From Saccoglossus kowalevskii (taxonomy: Eukaryota > Hemichordata > Enteropneusta > Harrimaniidae): 18,030 bases of DNA. The position numbers and the translations under genes were made by a program. Below, piece by piece: positions 10,101 to 17,170 of the stretch. The DNA is taken from contig NW_003155744.1 of the NCBI RefSeq assembly GCF_000003605.2, positions 124,897-142,926 on the forward strand, written 5' to 3'. Numbering within the stretch: position 1 is the stretch's first letter; every line of letters begins with the position of its first letter. Under the pieces are notes generated by a model. The model saw only the letters and a program-made list of their open reading frames with translations. It did not search any database and had not been told where the DNA came from.

Positions 10101-12669
10101 AACATGAAATTTTCAAACAAATTTGCTAACTTGCGAACTCGAGAATCATTCTAGCGGAAATGACGTGAGTAACCATTTGATTTAAATACTCTGTCTTACC
10201 TGTAACTCGTGTTTCAGAACGTTTATGCGCAATAACATGCGTGTGGCCGAAGTCTGGATGGACGAATACAAGGACATATTTTACGCACTCAAACCCCAGC
10301 TGAAGGGAGAAGACTATGGTGACGTCACTGAAAGGAAAGAACTTAGAGACAGACTTCAATGTCATGATTTTAAGTGGTATCTTCAGAATATCTACCCGGA
10401 GTTGCCAATACCCGACCTCAAAGTTCAAGCAAGGGGAGAGGTAACAATTCAACTTTTATAGATGCAATATGGACGAACAAATACATTTTTCAATATTGTT
10501 GTTTTATACTGCATATTGATGACCAAATTACATGATGATTTATCATAAAATAAAAATGTTACCCATCATTCGACGTAGAAACCTAATGCGCATGTGCAGT
10601 GTGTTTTTTTAGTGTGCGCACGGAAACAATTAGTTGACATGCGCATTAACAATCCATTTTTTCATCGAACTAATACTTAGTTGTTTACTACAAGAACGCC
10701 ATTTTTGTTGGTGGTAAATCAAATTCAACAACACACAATGTCAAACAACAATATTAAAAATTGTTTAATATCCATCCATATTGCACATTTAATTAACAGA
10801 GACTGATGAAGAACCGAGCTAATATTGTTATATTCACGCTATTAAACCTAATGTTCCTTGGAATAGGATTTCATGTATTTGTTAAAGAAGAAGTCAAGGC
10901 AAACAAGATAATGCTCCCGGATGAAAGAGCTCCATAACTGTAGGAGGGTGTAATTTACAGTTTTTATATTCACTTTTCATTCTCTATATATTTCAACTTT
11001 TCATGGGTATTATTATCATAGGCCCTCTGTTAGAGGTCTATTATGTAGTCATTTCCGTTCCAATTGCCGTCACGGGCTGCCTTATTTTGGAAATACGCTC
11101 TACTTATCACCGCATATGCACACTCGGAACATAACATAACAGTAAACAATAATAGACACTGCATTGATTTCATTCCAAAAACTAGGGGTATTTCTGGCTC
11201 ATACTCTCCGCTGAGTCGTTTTAAATTTGTATTATATACCACATTATGTCAATATACATTTATGTTTGCATATACAGACTGTTGAGCAAATCTAAGTACC
11301 ACGTGATCCATGGCCCATGACCTCTGCCGGGAGCAATCTAACTCTTGCTCGTCATCGATCGGTTGTCTTGAATAGTCGTTTTTGTCCAGCCACTTTAACA
11401 CATGTTGGTGTAAATCCAGACGTAGCTGCGAGGCTGTCACCTAGCAACTAACGGATATCAACATATTGTACTATATCTACCGATTGAGCCTCTATAATAA
11501 ATTGACCATGTAATAACTACAATTCCATGTCTCATAGGATAAATTCTTCAACACCCAGTCTAAACACTAACAACTCTGTGATACTTCCCCCACTTTATCT
11601 CAGCCCGTCGCCACGTGACAGCATGTGTCACAAAGCAAAAATATCACGAATGTCGGTATGTATTCTTTCTAAACAACATTTTTACTCCAGCTTAGAAACC
11701 TTGGTAAGATTGGTTACTGTATGGACACGATGGGTGCTAATGCCATGTGCGCACATCCATGCCATGGAATAGGACATAATCAGGTACGGTGCACATCTGT
11801 TATAACGCCCTCTATCACTAGTTTAGTGTATATATACACAGTCCAGAAGGACTGTTCTATATATAACAATATACATGTAGTTGATAATCTATGCTATTTA
11901 CTGAACGTAAAAACGGCACATTCGTTCTAGGCCGTCAAATAATAATAAATACTATTTTCAAAAGGTAGTGTAGTAAACTAATTACAATAATCTTTCTTCA
12001 TTTGATTATTTTAGATGTTCTCATTTTCCTGGCAACAAAAGATTTGGTTCGGCGAGCTCTGTTTAACATCGTCCCCGTATCAAAGGGCCTCTATTCAACA
12101 GATATTTGCAAACCAGTGTAACTCACCCAGAGTGATTCACTGGCAACACACAGTGGTGAGTATTGTTTACAAGCGACGCCGGGACGCAACGTCGATATAC
12201 TACGTCCGATACCGACGGGCAAATTGCCCGTACTAAGTCGCCGAGGGCGTACTGAACTCACGTGACCGCGACACTGACAGGTCTCAACCCTTCCCTGTGT
12301 TTTTAAAACTATTTCACACTTAGCGTCAACAATTTAAAAATAAAAATAAAACAGCAAATCTTATTGTGAGATAACTTTTCGCATTATGATTTTTTTTATT
12401 TGCATTTTTTCGAAAAAAGACAAAAATCAAAATAATAATTCGATACTTTTTACCACCTTGGTGACAGAATAACATTATCATGATTAAACGTGTTGTTATT
12501 TCAGAATGGTAAAATGATGGACACAAAAACTGGAAAATGTTTAGACATTGGGACTGATCAGAAATTCCTAATCCTGAAGACTTGTGAGAATAGTGCCACG
12601 CAGAATTGGAAATGGGGAATGTACTTTGACAGAGATGGAAACAAAATAAACGAACTGCCAGTGATGTAA
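976..12669 (+). CDS. GALNT5-like: Polypeptide N-acetylgalactosaminyltransferase, GALNT5-like (10 exons, 5' partial)
   Basis: The family transfers GalNAc from UDP-GalNAc to Ser/Thr, the first step of mucin-type O-glycosylation, in the Golgi lumen. Joined exons: 976-1193, 3748-3914, 4531-4786, 8515-8628, 8887-9004, 9642-9742, 10218-10440, 11691-11783, 12015-12155, 12505-12669. They total 1596 nt, or 531 codons plus TAA, with every intron GT...AG and intron phases 2,1,2,2,0,2,0,0,0. Numbering from the first visible residue, the stem end is about 1-72, the GT-A catalytic domain about 73-395, and the ricin-B lectin domain about 400-520. Visible hallmarks are the metal-binding DSH (176-178), [20 protein letters not shown] (281-285), VGHVFR (H309) and [11 protein letters not shown]. 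The combination [21 protein letters not shown] and GTYDPGL resembles vertebrate GALNT5, from memory of the family. The cytoplasmic tail and signal anchor are absent. Odd points are Ala in place of the second Gly of WGGEN and Ala in place of Cys in VVCP. The family is near certain; the subfamily is probable. Confidence 0.95.
2437..2450. promoter_or_regulatory. RFX X-box-like palindrome
   Basis: GTTGCCAAGGCAAC is a perfect 6+2+6 inverted repeat and matches the RFX X-box consensus (GTNRCC, short spacer, RGYAAC). Its location inside an intron is compatible with an enhancer, but a single motif proves nothing about function. Confidence 0.4.
3080..3216 (+). repeat. 41-bp tandem repeat, about 3.3 copies
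   Basis: The units 3080-3120, 3121-3161 and 3162-3202 are essentially identical (the first base differs in the first unit), followed by a partial fourth unit from 3203. Each unit begins CACACATGAAAATACATTTT and contains the inverted repeat TGAAAAT-AC-ATTTTCA. Near-identity implies a recent expansion. Confidence 0.97.
3748..3914 (+). CDS. GALNT5-like: GALNT gene 1, exon 2: start of GT-A nucleotide-binding fold
   Basis: The acceptor follows a (TTTA)n tract ending TTTCAG at 3747; the donor is AGAG|GTATTG. The exon completes the split Glu codon, then reads [19 protein letters not shown], followed by [17 protein letters not shown] and [11 protein letters not shown]. This covers the first beta strand, the NRS sequon in the VHSVINRSP block, and the LVDD nucleotide-binding segment. 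The position usually written FHNEAWS reads FTEESWS, so Asn is replaced by Glu; GALNT5 proteins also depart from the usual Asn here, as I recall. Confidence 0.95.
3915..4530 (+). other. Intron 2 of GALNT gene 1
   Basis: GTATTG to AATCAG, phase 1, 616 bp. It carries two inverted copies of the dispersed repeat (4107-4146 and 4162-4250) and otherwise AT-rich sequence. Confidence 0.85.
4107..4250. repeat. Inverted pair of dispersed repeats (foldback element)
   Basis: The arm 4107-4146, read on the minus strand, aligns without gaps to 4169-4208 with about 32 of 40 matches, around a 22-bp spacer. The right arm continues to 4250 with similarity to 817-906, including CCCATATAGTAAAT and CCAGCTGACT. 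The minus-strand arm reads CTCAAGATGGCTGC, close to copy 1. Confidence 0.75.
4531..4786 (+). CDS. GALNT5-like: GALNT gene 1, exon 3: UDP-GalNAc and metal site (DSH)
   Basis: The acceptor is CAAATCAG at 4530; the donor is TTCAG|GTGAGG. The exon encodes [14 protein letters not shown], the [11 protein letters not shown] donor-binding block, then [10 protein letters not shown] with the DxH metal-coordinating motif at residues 176-178 (4671-4679), and [20 protein letters not shown]. The segment normally written VVCP is VVAP, so a commonly conserved cysteine is absent. The frame runs into a TGA just past the donor. Confidence 0.96.
4966..4993. repeat. C12 run followed by (CA)n microsatellite
   Basis: Twelve C residues (4966-4977) run directly into alternating ACAC sequence up to about 4993. 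Confidence 0.95.
5098..5213 (+). repeat. Direct duplication, 48-bp unit, 68-bp period
   Basis: 5098-5145 and 5166-5213 align without gaps at roughly 75 percent identity. Both end in ATGAATAAT and share ACAAA, GGAT and TTTTA blocks in register. Confidence 0.7.
5278..6243. mobile_element. 0.96-kb TIR element with TTAA ends (piggyBac-like MITE candidate)
   Basis: TTAAGGTAGAGATGCA at 5278-5293 is the exact reverse complement of TGCATCTCTACCTTAA at 6228-6243. The outermost TTAA on each side fits a TTAA target duplication as made by piggyBac-type transposases, leaving 12-bp terminal repeats. There is no transposase-like frame inside, so it would be non-autonomous. The short TIR means that other superfamilies cannot be excluded. 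Confidence 0.65.
6132..6205. mobile_element. 74-bp foldback element with 9-bp target-site duplication
   Basis: The arms 6132-6162 and 6175-6205 (31 bp each) are complementary with a single mismatch, around a 12-bp loop. TTAAAATAC lies immediately outside both ends (6123-6131 and 6206-6214). It sits inside the larger TIR element near its right end, so it probably inserted later. Confidence 0.85.
7215..8440 (+). repeat. Degenerate interspersed repeat cluster in intron 3
   Basis: Variants of TTTCGTGACGGTATCTTCAA followed by TTCTCT recur at 7340-7365, 7539-7564, 7663-7688, 7768-7791, 8148-8173, 8309-8333 and 8399-8428. Several are preceded by a block like ACCTTGGGTGGACCTCTGCA and TTTGTTCATT, and followed by AGTGAATATTTTTG. 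Spacing is irregular (90-380 bp), so this is an old, partly rearranged repeat. A 15-bp local duplication (GACTTCTTTTGATG) lies at 8280-8309. Confidence 0.7.
8515..8628 (+). CDS. GALNT5-like: GALNT gene 1, exon 4: middle of catalytic domain
   Basis: The acceptor is TTTGTTAG at 8514; the donor is ATAAG|GTGAGC. It encodes [19 protein letters not shown], then [17 protein letters not shown]. The RGGF.W...FKW block and the RRKDET-PI stretch are characteristic of GALNTs. The exon carries no stop and links phase 2 to phase 2. Confidence 0.95.
8629..8886 (+). other. Intron 4 of GALNT gene 1, with TTGTG microsatellite
   Basis: GTGAGC to TTACAG, phase 2, 258 bp. A (TTGTG)n tract of about five imperfect units lies near 8812-8845, and AAGTTATAACTT forms a short palindrome just before the acceptor. 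Confidence 0.85.
8887..9004 (+). CDS. GALNT5-like: GALNT gene 1, exon 5: catalytic motif 2 with WGAEN variant
   Basis: The acceptor is CATTACAG at 8886; the donor is TTCAAG|GTATGC. It encodes [17 protein letters not shown], then [20 protein letters not shown]. This is the Gal/GalNAc-transferase motif of the family, in which WGGEN is nearly invariant. Here the second Gly is Ala, encoded by GCT at 8978-8980. The Glu and Asn of the motif are retained. Confidence 0.96.
9050..9302. mobile_element. Partial relative of the same TIR family (member C)
   Basis: The right end TCCATATTCTGCATCTTTAA (9283-9302) matches the family terminus. Internal blocks AACCTAATG, ACATGCGTATTA and TTTTTCATCG correspond in order to blocks in 10560-10680. 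I could not find a left terminal repeat, so the left boundary is approximate. Confidence 0.5.
9344..9519. mobile_element. 176-bp TIR element (MITE candidate, member A)
   Basis: The ends TTAAAGATACAATATG (9344-9359) and its inverted partner at 9504-9519 match at 14 of 16 positions. Its right part (CATCAAACAATGATATTAAA) is shared with 9254-9302 and 10740-10790. There are no coding frames. Confidence 0.7.
9642..9742 (+). CDS. GALNT5-like: GALNT gene 1, exon 6: CGG.LE..PCS.VGHVFR block
   Basis: The acceptor is TCCTCGGCAG at 9641; the donor is ATAAA|GTAAGT. It encodes [20 protein letters not shown], then the segment [14 protein letters not shown]. His309 in VGHVFR is the expected third metal ligand, and the two cysteines of the block are present. 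Confidence 0.95.
9743..10217 (+). other. Intron 6 of GALNT gene 1
   Basis: GTAAGT to TTTCAG, phase 2, 475 bp. Two AACTTCCGG segments (about 9789 and 9960) are the only repeated motif I notice. There is no gene. Confidence 0.85.
10218..10440 (+). CDS. GALNT5-like: GALNT gene 1, exon 7: end of catalytic domain and linker
   Basis: The acceptor is GTGTTTCAG at 10217. The donor is GGGGAGAG|GTAACA, weaker than the others but in phase. It encodes [19 protein letters not shown], then [35 protein letters not shown] and ARGE, which begins the lectin domain. The frame stays open past the donor to a stop near 10461, but that read-through tail has no lectin similarity. Confidence 0.96.
10461..10785. mobile_element. 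TIR element (member B) in intron 7
   Basis: TGCAATATGGA (10463-10473) and TCCATATTGCA (10775-10785) are perfect 11-bp inverted ends. The interior shares blocks with the intron 5 members, including ACATGCGCATTA and TCAAACAA.ATATTAAAA. It also contains its own perfect 12-bp inverted repeat TAATGCGCATGT / ACATGCGCATTA (10584-10595, 10637-10648). Confidence 0.7.
10806..10937 (+). CDS. Putative 43-aa single-pass membrane ORF inside intron 7
   Basis: ATG at 10806 to TAA at 10935-10937. It reads MKNR, then an uncharged hydrophobic stretch ([18 protein letters not shown] and four more residues), then KEEVKANK and a short polar tail. A basic start followed by one 22-residue hydrophobic segment is what a type II signal anchor looks like, and Golgi glycosyltransferases start this way. 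It could be a decayed or alternative N-terminal exon, an independent small protein, or chance in AT-rich DNA. An AG acceptor at 10798-10799 would also join it in frame to exon 7. There is no good donor before the stop. Function unknown. Confidence 0.3.
   Translation: MKNRANIVIFTLLNLMFLGIGFHVFVKEEVKANKIMLPDERAP
11691..11783 (+). CDS. GALNT5-like: GALNT gene 1, exon 8: lectin alpha repeat
   Basis: This 93-nt exon starts after a T-rich acceptor ending CTCCAG at 11690 and ends CAATCAG-type AATCAG|GTACGG. It encodes [20 protein letters not shown], then [11 protein letters not shown]. The CMD (CLD motif) and CHGxGxNQ signatures identify the first beta-trefoil repeat of the ricin-B domain. The Asp usually needed for GalNAc binding is kept. 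It has phase 0 on both sides and joins directly to exon 7. Confidence 0.9.
11784..12014 (+). other. Intron 8 of GALNT gene 1
   Basis: GTACGG to TTTTAG, phase 0, 231 bp. It contains the palindrome TGTATATATACA near 11827 followed directly by a small hairpin CAGTCC-AGAA-GGACTG (about 11839-11854). Nothing else was noted. Confidence 0.8.
12015..12155 (+). CDS. GALNT5-like: GALNT gene 1, exon 9: lectin beta repeat
   Basis: The acceptor is TATTTTAG at 12014; the donor is CAGTG|GTGAGT. It encodes [20 protein letters not shown], then a stretch ending [13 protein letters not shown]. The spacing matches the second ricin-B repeat. The CLD motif reads CLT, so the usual sugar-binding Asp is missing from this repeat. 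Phase 0 on both sides. Confidence 0.9.
12156..12504 (+). other. Intron 9 of GALNT gene 1
   Basis: GTGAGT to TTTCAG, phase 0, 349 bp. The first 120 bp are unusually rich in CpG for this window and contain an ACGGGCAA-A-TTGCCCGT hairpin (12215-12231). The remainder is A/T-rich. Confidence 0.85.
12505..12669 (+). CDS. GALNT5-like: GALNT gene 1, last exon: lectin gamma repeat and stop
   Basis: The acceptor is TTATTTCAG at 12504. It encodes [19 protein letters not shown], then [16 protein letters not shown] and a 19-residue tail ending INELPVM, with TAA at 12667-12669. CLD, the Leu-Lys-x-Cys and the QNWKW (QxW) signatures identify the third ricin-B repeat. Asp491 of CLD is present. Confidence 0.93.
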   Translation, partial: NGKMMDTKTGKCLDIGTDQKFLILKTCENSATQNWKWGMYFDRDGNKINELPVM

Positions 12670-12940
12670 CTGTTTGGACATGTTTTTAGACGATTCTTTC
12701 TACGAAAATCCACTTTAACAATAATGTAATAATTACGTGGTAAAACATTTTCGTCTTAAAACCAACTTGATGTGCTGAGTACATATCATGATGTCGAGTC
12801 ATGTAGATATTGATACTGTTGAATTGATATAATGTGTATGTGTGTGTGAAGTTGTGCATTTCATGAAACTTAAATTTTCTAGATCTATATTTAAATTTGT
12901 ATAACGTTCTGAAAATAAATTTGCGCGTCGTGCATTTGTC
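12670..12940 (+). other. Probable 3' UTR and polyadenylation signal of gene 1
   Basis: The first canonical AATAAA after the stop codon is at 12914-12919. A GT-rich stretch follows it at about 12921-12950, the usual arrangement for cleavage and polyadenylation. This gives a 3'UTR of about 250-270 nt. No transcript evidence is available, and a later signal could also be used. Confidence 0.5.
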
Positions 12941-15900
12941 GGTCGTTGGCCAGGCGCAGAACTGATTGACATTGCGCAGTACGTATTTGTTAATCGTCTA
13001 TTACGTAATATACACATAATGATTTTTTATTATTCATGGAAATTGAACATTTGAGGGTAGTTTCCTGTGGATATGGAAAACTACGTGAGGTTGATGTGAT
13101 TGCTGAACTTTTAACTCGATTAACTCATCTTGACTATGTTTTCAATAGCTCACATCCTCCTCCTTGTATTTGAAAAACTGGCATTTACATAAATTCATTA
13201 CTTAGGTATTATAAATATGTTTTTATGTAATTCCAGATATACAAAGTATACAAATAATAATATAACAGTAAATGAAGAAACAGTTACCGGACACAATGTG
13301 ATAATGAAGACTCTGGGGGAGGGGGCTGATTAAAACAATACTAGTGTGTCACGTACGAGCATTTTAAATAAATCAGCTATTTACCCGCTTGGTCAACGCA
13401 ACAGTCACCATCTGTGTTCATACGAGACCCATATGTTGCGCATATGTGGTGTGACCACCACTGCCCTTTTAATCAGAGTGCGCAGGTAGCCCTGCGAACA
13501 TGGACTGTGTGTAGGGGGGCAATACCCAGGTCATTGTCATTGAGTTCGCCCCATACTAGTAATACTTCATTATCACATCATCTAGGAAAGATGTTCCCAT
13601 TCAAGAAAACATTAGTTTAGTTGGAATAATAGCACCAAGCCATGGTTTTATAAAAGTTTTCGCGAATAACATCAAATACCAACTTGATATATTCAATTTT
13701 AGTATGTTTAGTTTCATTTGCATTCTCATCGCCATTCTTCGTAAAGGCCACCATATTGAAAAACAAGATTTTCTCATCTCCATGGAAACCAGTCACTTAT
13801 ATATACATATAGCTATTGACTCGCTGTCCAATGTATATGGTGTATGAATTTTTTATTACTATGACAACTTCACATCCCAAGTCAAAGCATAGCAAACGCT
13901 TCGAGTTACAAATATTAATGAAATATTCTCGTGCCCGGGTCACGTTCCATACACAGAGTAATATCATACTACAACGCATTGTCTTAAAACACTCGCCATA
14001 CTGCATCAATTTTATTCGGCGCCATTATACATGTACTTAACTTCGATTTTGTTCTGATGTAAGGTAATATTGAATCTTCAAGCTGAAATTGATTTTCCAG
14101 AGAATATTCATCAAAGCTTGCTAGAAAGAAAGAAAAGAAACATCGAAATTTCATGTAACATTTAGAATCAATAGAACTATTTCGTCTACTCCCTGGCGCA
14201 ATGCGTTACCATAACAACTATGAAAAATGGGCAAGCTGACACATCTGGAGCCATTGATAACACGTCACTGGCGGCCGTTAATACAGTGTCGTTCGAGATA
14301 GCCACATACGTAAAATACATGCCATAGACATCCCTGTGTCGGGGAGGCTGGTGTGCGATGGGTGATAACCAACCAGCCCGTATCTCAGGTGTTCCTTGAT
14401 GACCTTTGACTGCGAAAGTCTGAACCGACGAACAGCACACGACACGCAGCTCATGATCCCATTCTCCCATTACTCGGCAATGGCGGCTTAAATGTTCCGT
14501 GTTGTAAATTCAGCCACATAGGCGGGAACACCGTGTTATTATATAACGTATACCGTTAGGACGCAACTCACAAGTAGAGTCCCGCAACGAGAAGGTACGT
14601 ATCAGAAATGTTGAGTTACAAAATAATGAAATTAATTACATATGTCTGATGATAATTACATCGTTTGATTGTTGGATAGACCTCTGTTTATAGTGAAATA
14701 AACATGATGTTGATCTGTGGAGCTGACATACAGTTTGAAAGTGTTGTTTTTGAATTAACATATCACCATATTAAATGATGCCACTTGAATACGTACATTG
14801 TGGTTAGCGGACTCATATGTAGTACAACTAACATAAACACGATATGATGACTTAATAAAGATGGTACCATTGTCATAAAACCGTTTTTCTTTGCTAATAG
14901 TGTATATTCAATTTTAGCCTATGGAATATACGATATACAACAATAATGATACCACTATAATCTCTCGTAAACATGGAAAGAAAATGGAAGAACATGTGGT
15001 ACATATTGCTCTCTTAAAACACGGACATGCGTTTATTTCTCTGTATCCTCAGCTTAGCCTCAAGTGGTCCTCAGACAACTAATTCATTTGTCTGAAGGCG
15101 ATCAAGTGCGACTATTTTTAGAAGCCACACCTACTTAATATGTAAACATCGAATTGATGTTCAGTTTGTTGTTCACTGGAATTCAAATTACAAACTTAAC
15201 CGAACTTTAATCACCAGTTAGCCGAACTTCGATTTCCGGGCAACATTATTGTTGTTTAACATCCGCATTTAGTTACTCAACATTTGAAGCGTGACTACGA
15301 AACATTGAAAGCTCAATTTGTTAACATATATTAGAGTCGCCGAGCAGTTTAATATTTTTTTAAATACATTTTTATGTTAACCTTGTCTCATAGCAGTTAC
15401 ATAGGACGCCATAGGGCCACGAACAAACACGGTCCTCTGCTCTGTACCATCACTGTTTCCAGTGCAAACACCAGAACGTTGACACGTCGGTAAAAACGTC
15501 TGGCGTTGTTGATTTTCAATATTACGTACATACATAAATGCAGCATCCGCTGATAACCGTACGACGTGTGTATGTTTATGTATTCCCAAACCCATAAAGC
15601 CATCAACAGGTGTTACCACCCATTGTTTCTAAAGTACTAGAGTGCGTGACTCGGGCTCCAATACGTGACTACAAGTCCAGATAATATTCTTTTGGATTAT
15701 AACACTGTATTGTAAGTATCATCGTCTGGGTAATGTTAATTTACAGATTGCTGTTTTTGACCTAATTAGCTAAATTATTGTAGAATATTATGTGAGTTTA
15801 TTTTCTGAAAAGTGACGAATATTGAAATTGACCTCTGGAGTTTACCACACATACGCTATATGTACGCAACTCATGCATAGTCAGTTGTCCCTCTGACGTT

Positions 15901-16400
15901 TAAACCACAATCCCTATAGTGGGGTTTACTGATAGACATTCAATATTTATGTGTGAAACTTTCATGTAAAATAGAAAATTAGCAGTTAGTGTTTATTTAT
16001 GTTTGTATAATGGCACTCATTCGATATAGTCGCATACGGCTATCCACATTGCTATGACAAACCTCAGACTAGTAATAGTCTGAGGACAAACACTATGACA
16101 TACTCAACACAGTTATAACCACTGTGAACGCATTAATCATTCCCATGTGAAATAACAATAGAACATGTTATTTCATTAAAAATAAACAAAAATACATTTC
16201 TTGAACCATCCATAAATGAGGAGCGCTAATTGCGAAACAGACAATTAAATACTTCCATGTCGGGCCTCATTACCATGGTAATATAGAAGCTAACAACCAA
16301 AGAATCACAATAGTTATCAATGCAAATGTTAAACAAATAAAAAATAGTTATTAAGTTAAGTTAGTTATGAAATTATTGCGGTACGGTTGTTTATAAATTA
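12941..16400. other. Intergenic region between the two GALNT genes
   Basis: I find no gene I can support. Two segments have higher GC content (about 14170-14490 and 15390-15620) and carry minus-strand open frames of 94 and about 80 codons without recognisable domains. They could be regulatory or remnants. A 10-bp-arm hairpin flanked by 7-bp direct repeats lies at 16056-16091. No tRNA or other RNA gene was recognised. Confidence 0.6.
16056..16091. repeat. Short hairpin flanked by 7-bp direct repeats
   Basis: CCTCAGACTA (16062-16071) and TAGTCTGAGG (16076-16085) are perfect arms around GTAA. GACAAAC occurs at both edges (16056-16062 and 16085-16091). Confidence 0.85.
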
Positions 16401-16445
16401 AACTCTTGTTTCTGTTGTAGTATTCATTCGGTGAAAAACTCGAAG

Positions 16446-16455
16446 GCGCATGCGC
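16446..16455. promoter_or_regulatory. NRF1-like palindrome upstream of gene 2
   Basis: GCGCATGCGC is a perfect 10-bp palindrome identical to the NRF1 consensus. It lies about 760 bp before the start codon of gene 2, in a locally CpG-richer stretch, so it may mark a promoter. The link to gene 2 is inference. Confidence 0.45.
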
Positions 16456-17009
16456 TTCGGCTTCATCTATACGTTCATATACGTGCAGGCGAACTCATGA
16501 AGGAATATTGCAGCTATGTTTGCAGCTGAAACATTATTTTAGAGTTTTATTTTACAATAAATCCTACTCTAATGTGTTTATCAAAATGTAGTATTACCCA
16601 CAATTGTTTACACATGCTCAAAAATGCTCAAATTGATCACATTATTTCTTTAAAGGTAAGGAATCCGGCTATAACGGAATTTAACACATCCCTGGTACAT
16701 ATGAGAGTGGTGCGTGGGTGTGTATGTTTAGCTGCATGAGTAATAAGAACTACCTCACTGATACACAAGCCCGAATAAACATCTAGGGGTCACAGAAATC
16801 TATTGGGGGTCTTCCAACAAAGTGTCAAATTACCTTCATTATTCGGTCAATTGGAAATTATATATAAGATATATATGGTCCGTCTTCCTCTAGCGATATC
16901 GTTTGCAAGATGAATTATATCCAAAAGTAAAGATGTCGGAGCGTGATGCGAATGAATAGAAACTGGCCCGCCCATCCACAAGGGGCCTTATTATTCTGTG
17001 TTTAGCCTC

Positions 17010-17040
17010 TTTTTTTTCAATCTCTTTTTTTTCTACGTAG
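17010..17040 (+). promoter_or_regulatory. Possible 5'UTR splice acceptor of gene 2
   Basis: A long pyrimidine tract (two T7-8 runs) ends in CTACGTAG at 17040, a good acceptor shape. If used, an upstream non-coding exon would be spliced to 17041, leaving a 168-nt leader before the ATG at 17209. A TATATAAG motif at 16861 is an alternative, TATA-driven start region. Confidence 0.35.
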
Positions 17041-17052
17041 ACACGTGCTAGT

Positions 17053-17112
17053 ATGACCAGTGACGATTACATTGAATTTGACGCACTTCATTCTGGAATC
17101 CGTCCTGTATAA
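17053..17112 (+). CDS. Upstream ORF 1 in gene 2 leader (19 codons)
   Basis: ATG at 17053 to TAA at 17110-17112, encoding MTSDDYIEFDALHSGIRPV. It lies wholly inside the presumed leader of gene 2. If transcribed, it could reduce initiation at the main ATG. Coding status is unproven. Confidence 0.25.
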   Translation: MTSDDYIEFDALHSGIRPV

Positions 17113-17170
17113 CCGACGCAGTCGTAATCAATATATACATTCAAAGAACTTTTGACCTCAAGATTAATCT

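Larger units (their letters stand above)
10441..11690 (+). other. Intron 7 of GALNT gene 1
   Basis: GTAACA to CTCCAG, phase 0, 1.25 kb, at the boundary between catalytic and lectin domains. It holds a TIR element (about 10461-10785), the 43-codon membrane-segment ORF (10806-10937), and otherwise unassigned sequence. Short frames at 11030-11285 are open on both strands and look like chance. Confidence 0.85.

Noticed and set aside
11030-11285. Overlapping open frames on both strands in intron 7
   Set aside because: Openness on both strands at once without domain similarity points to chance; the real lectin exon starts at 11691.
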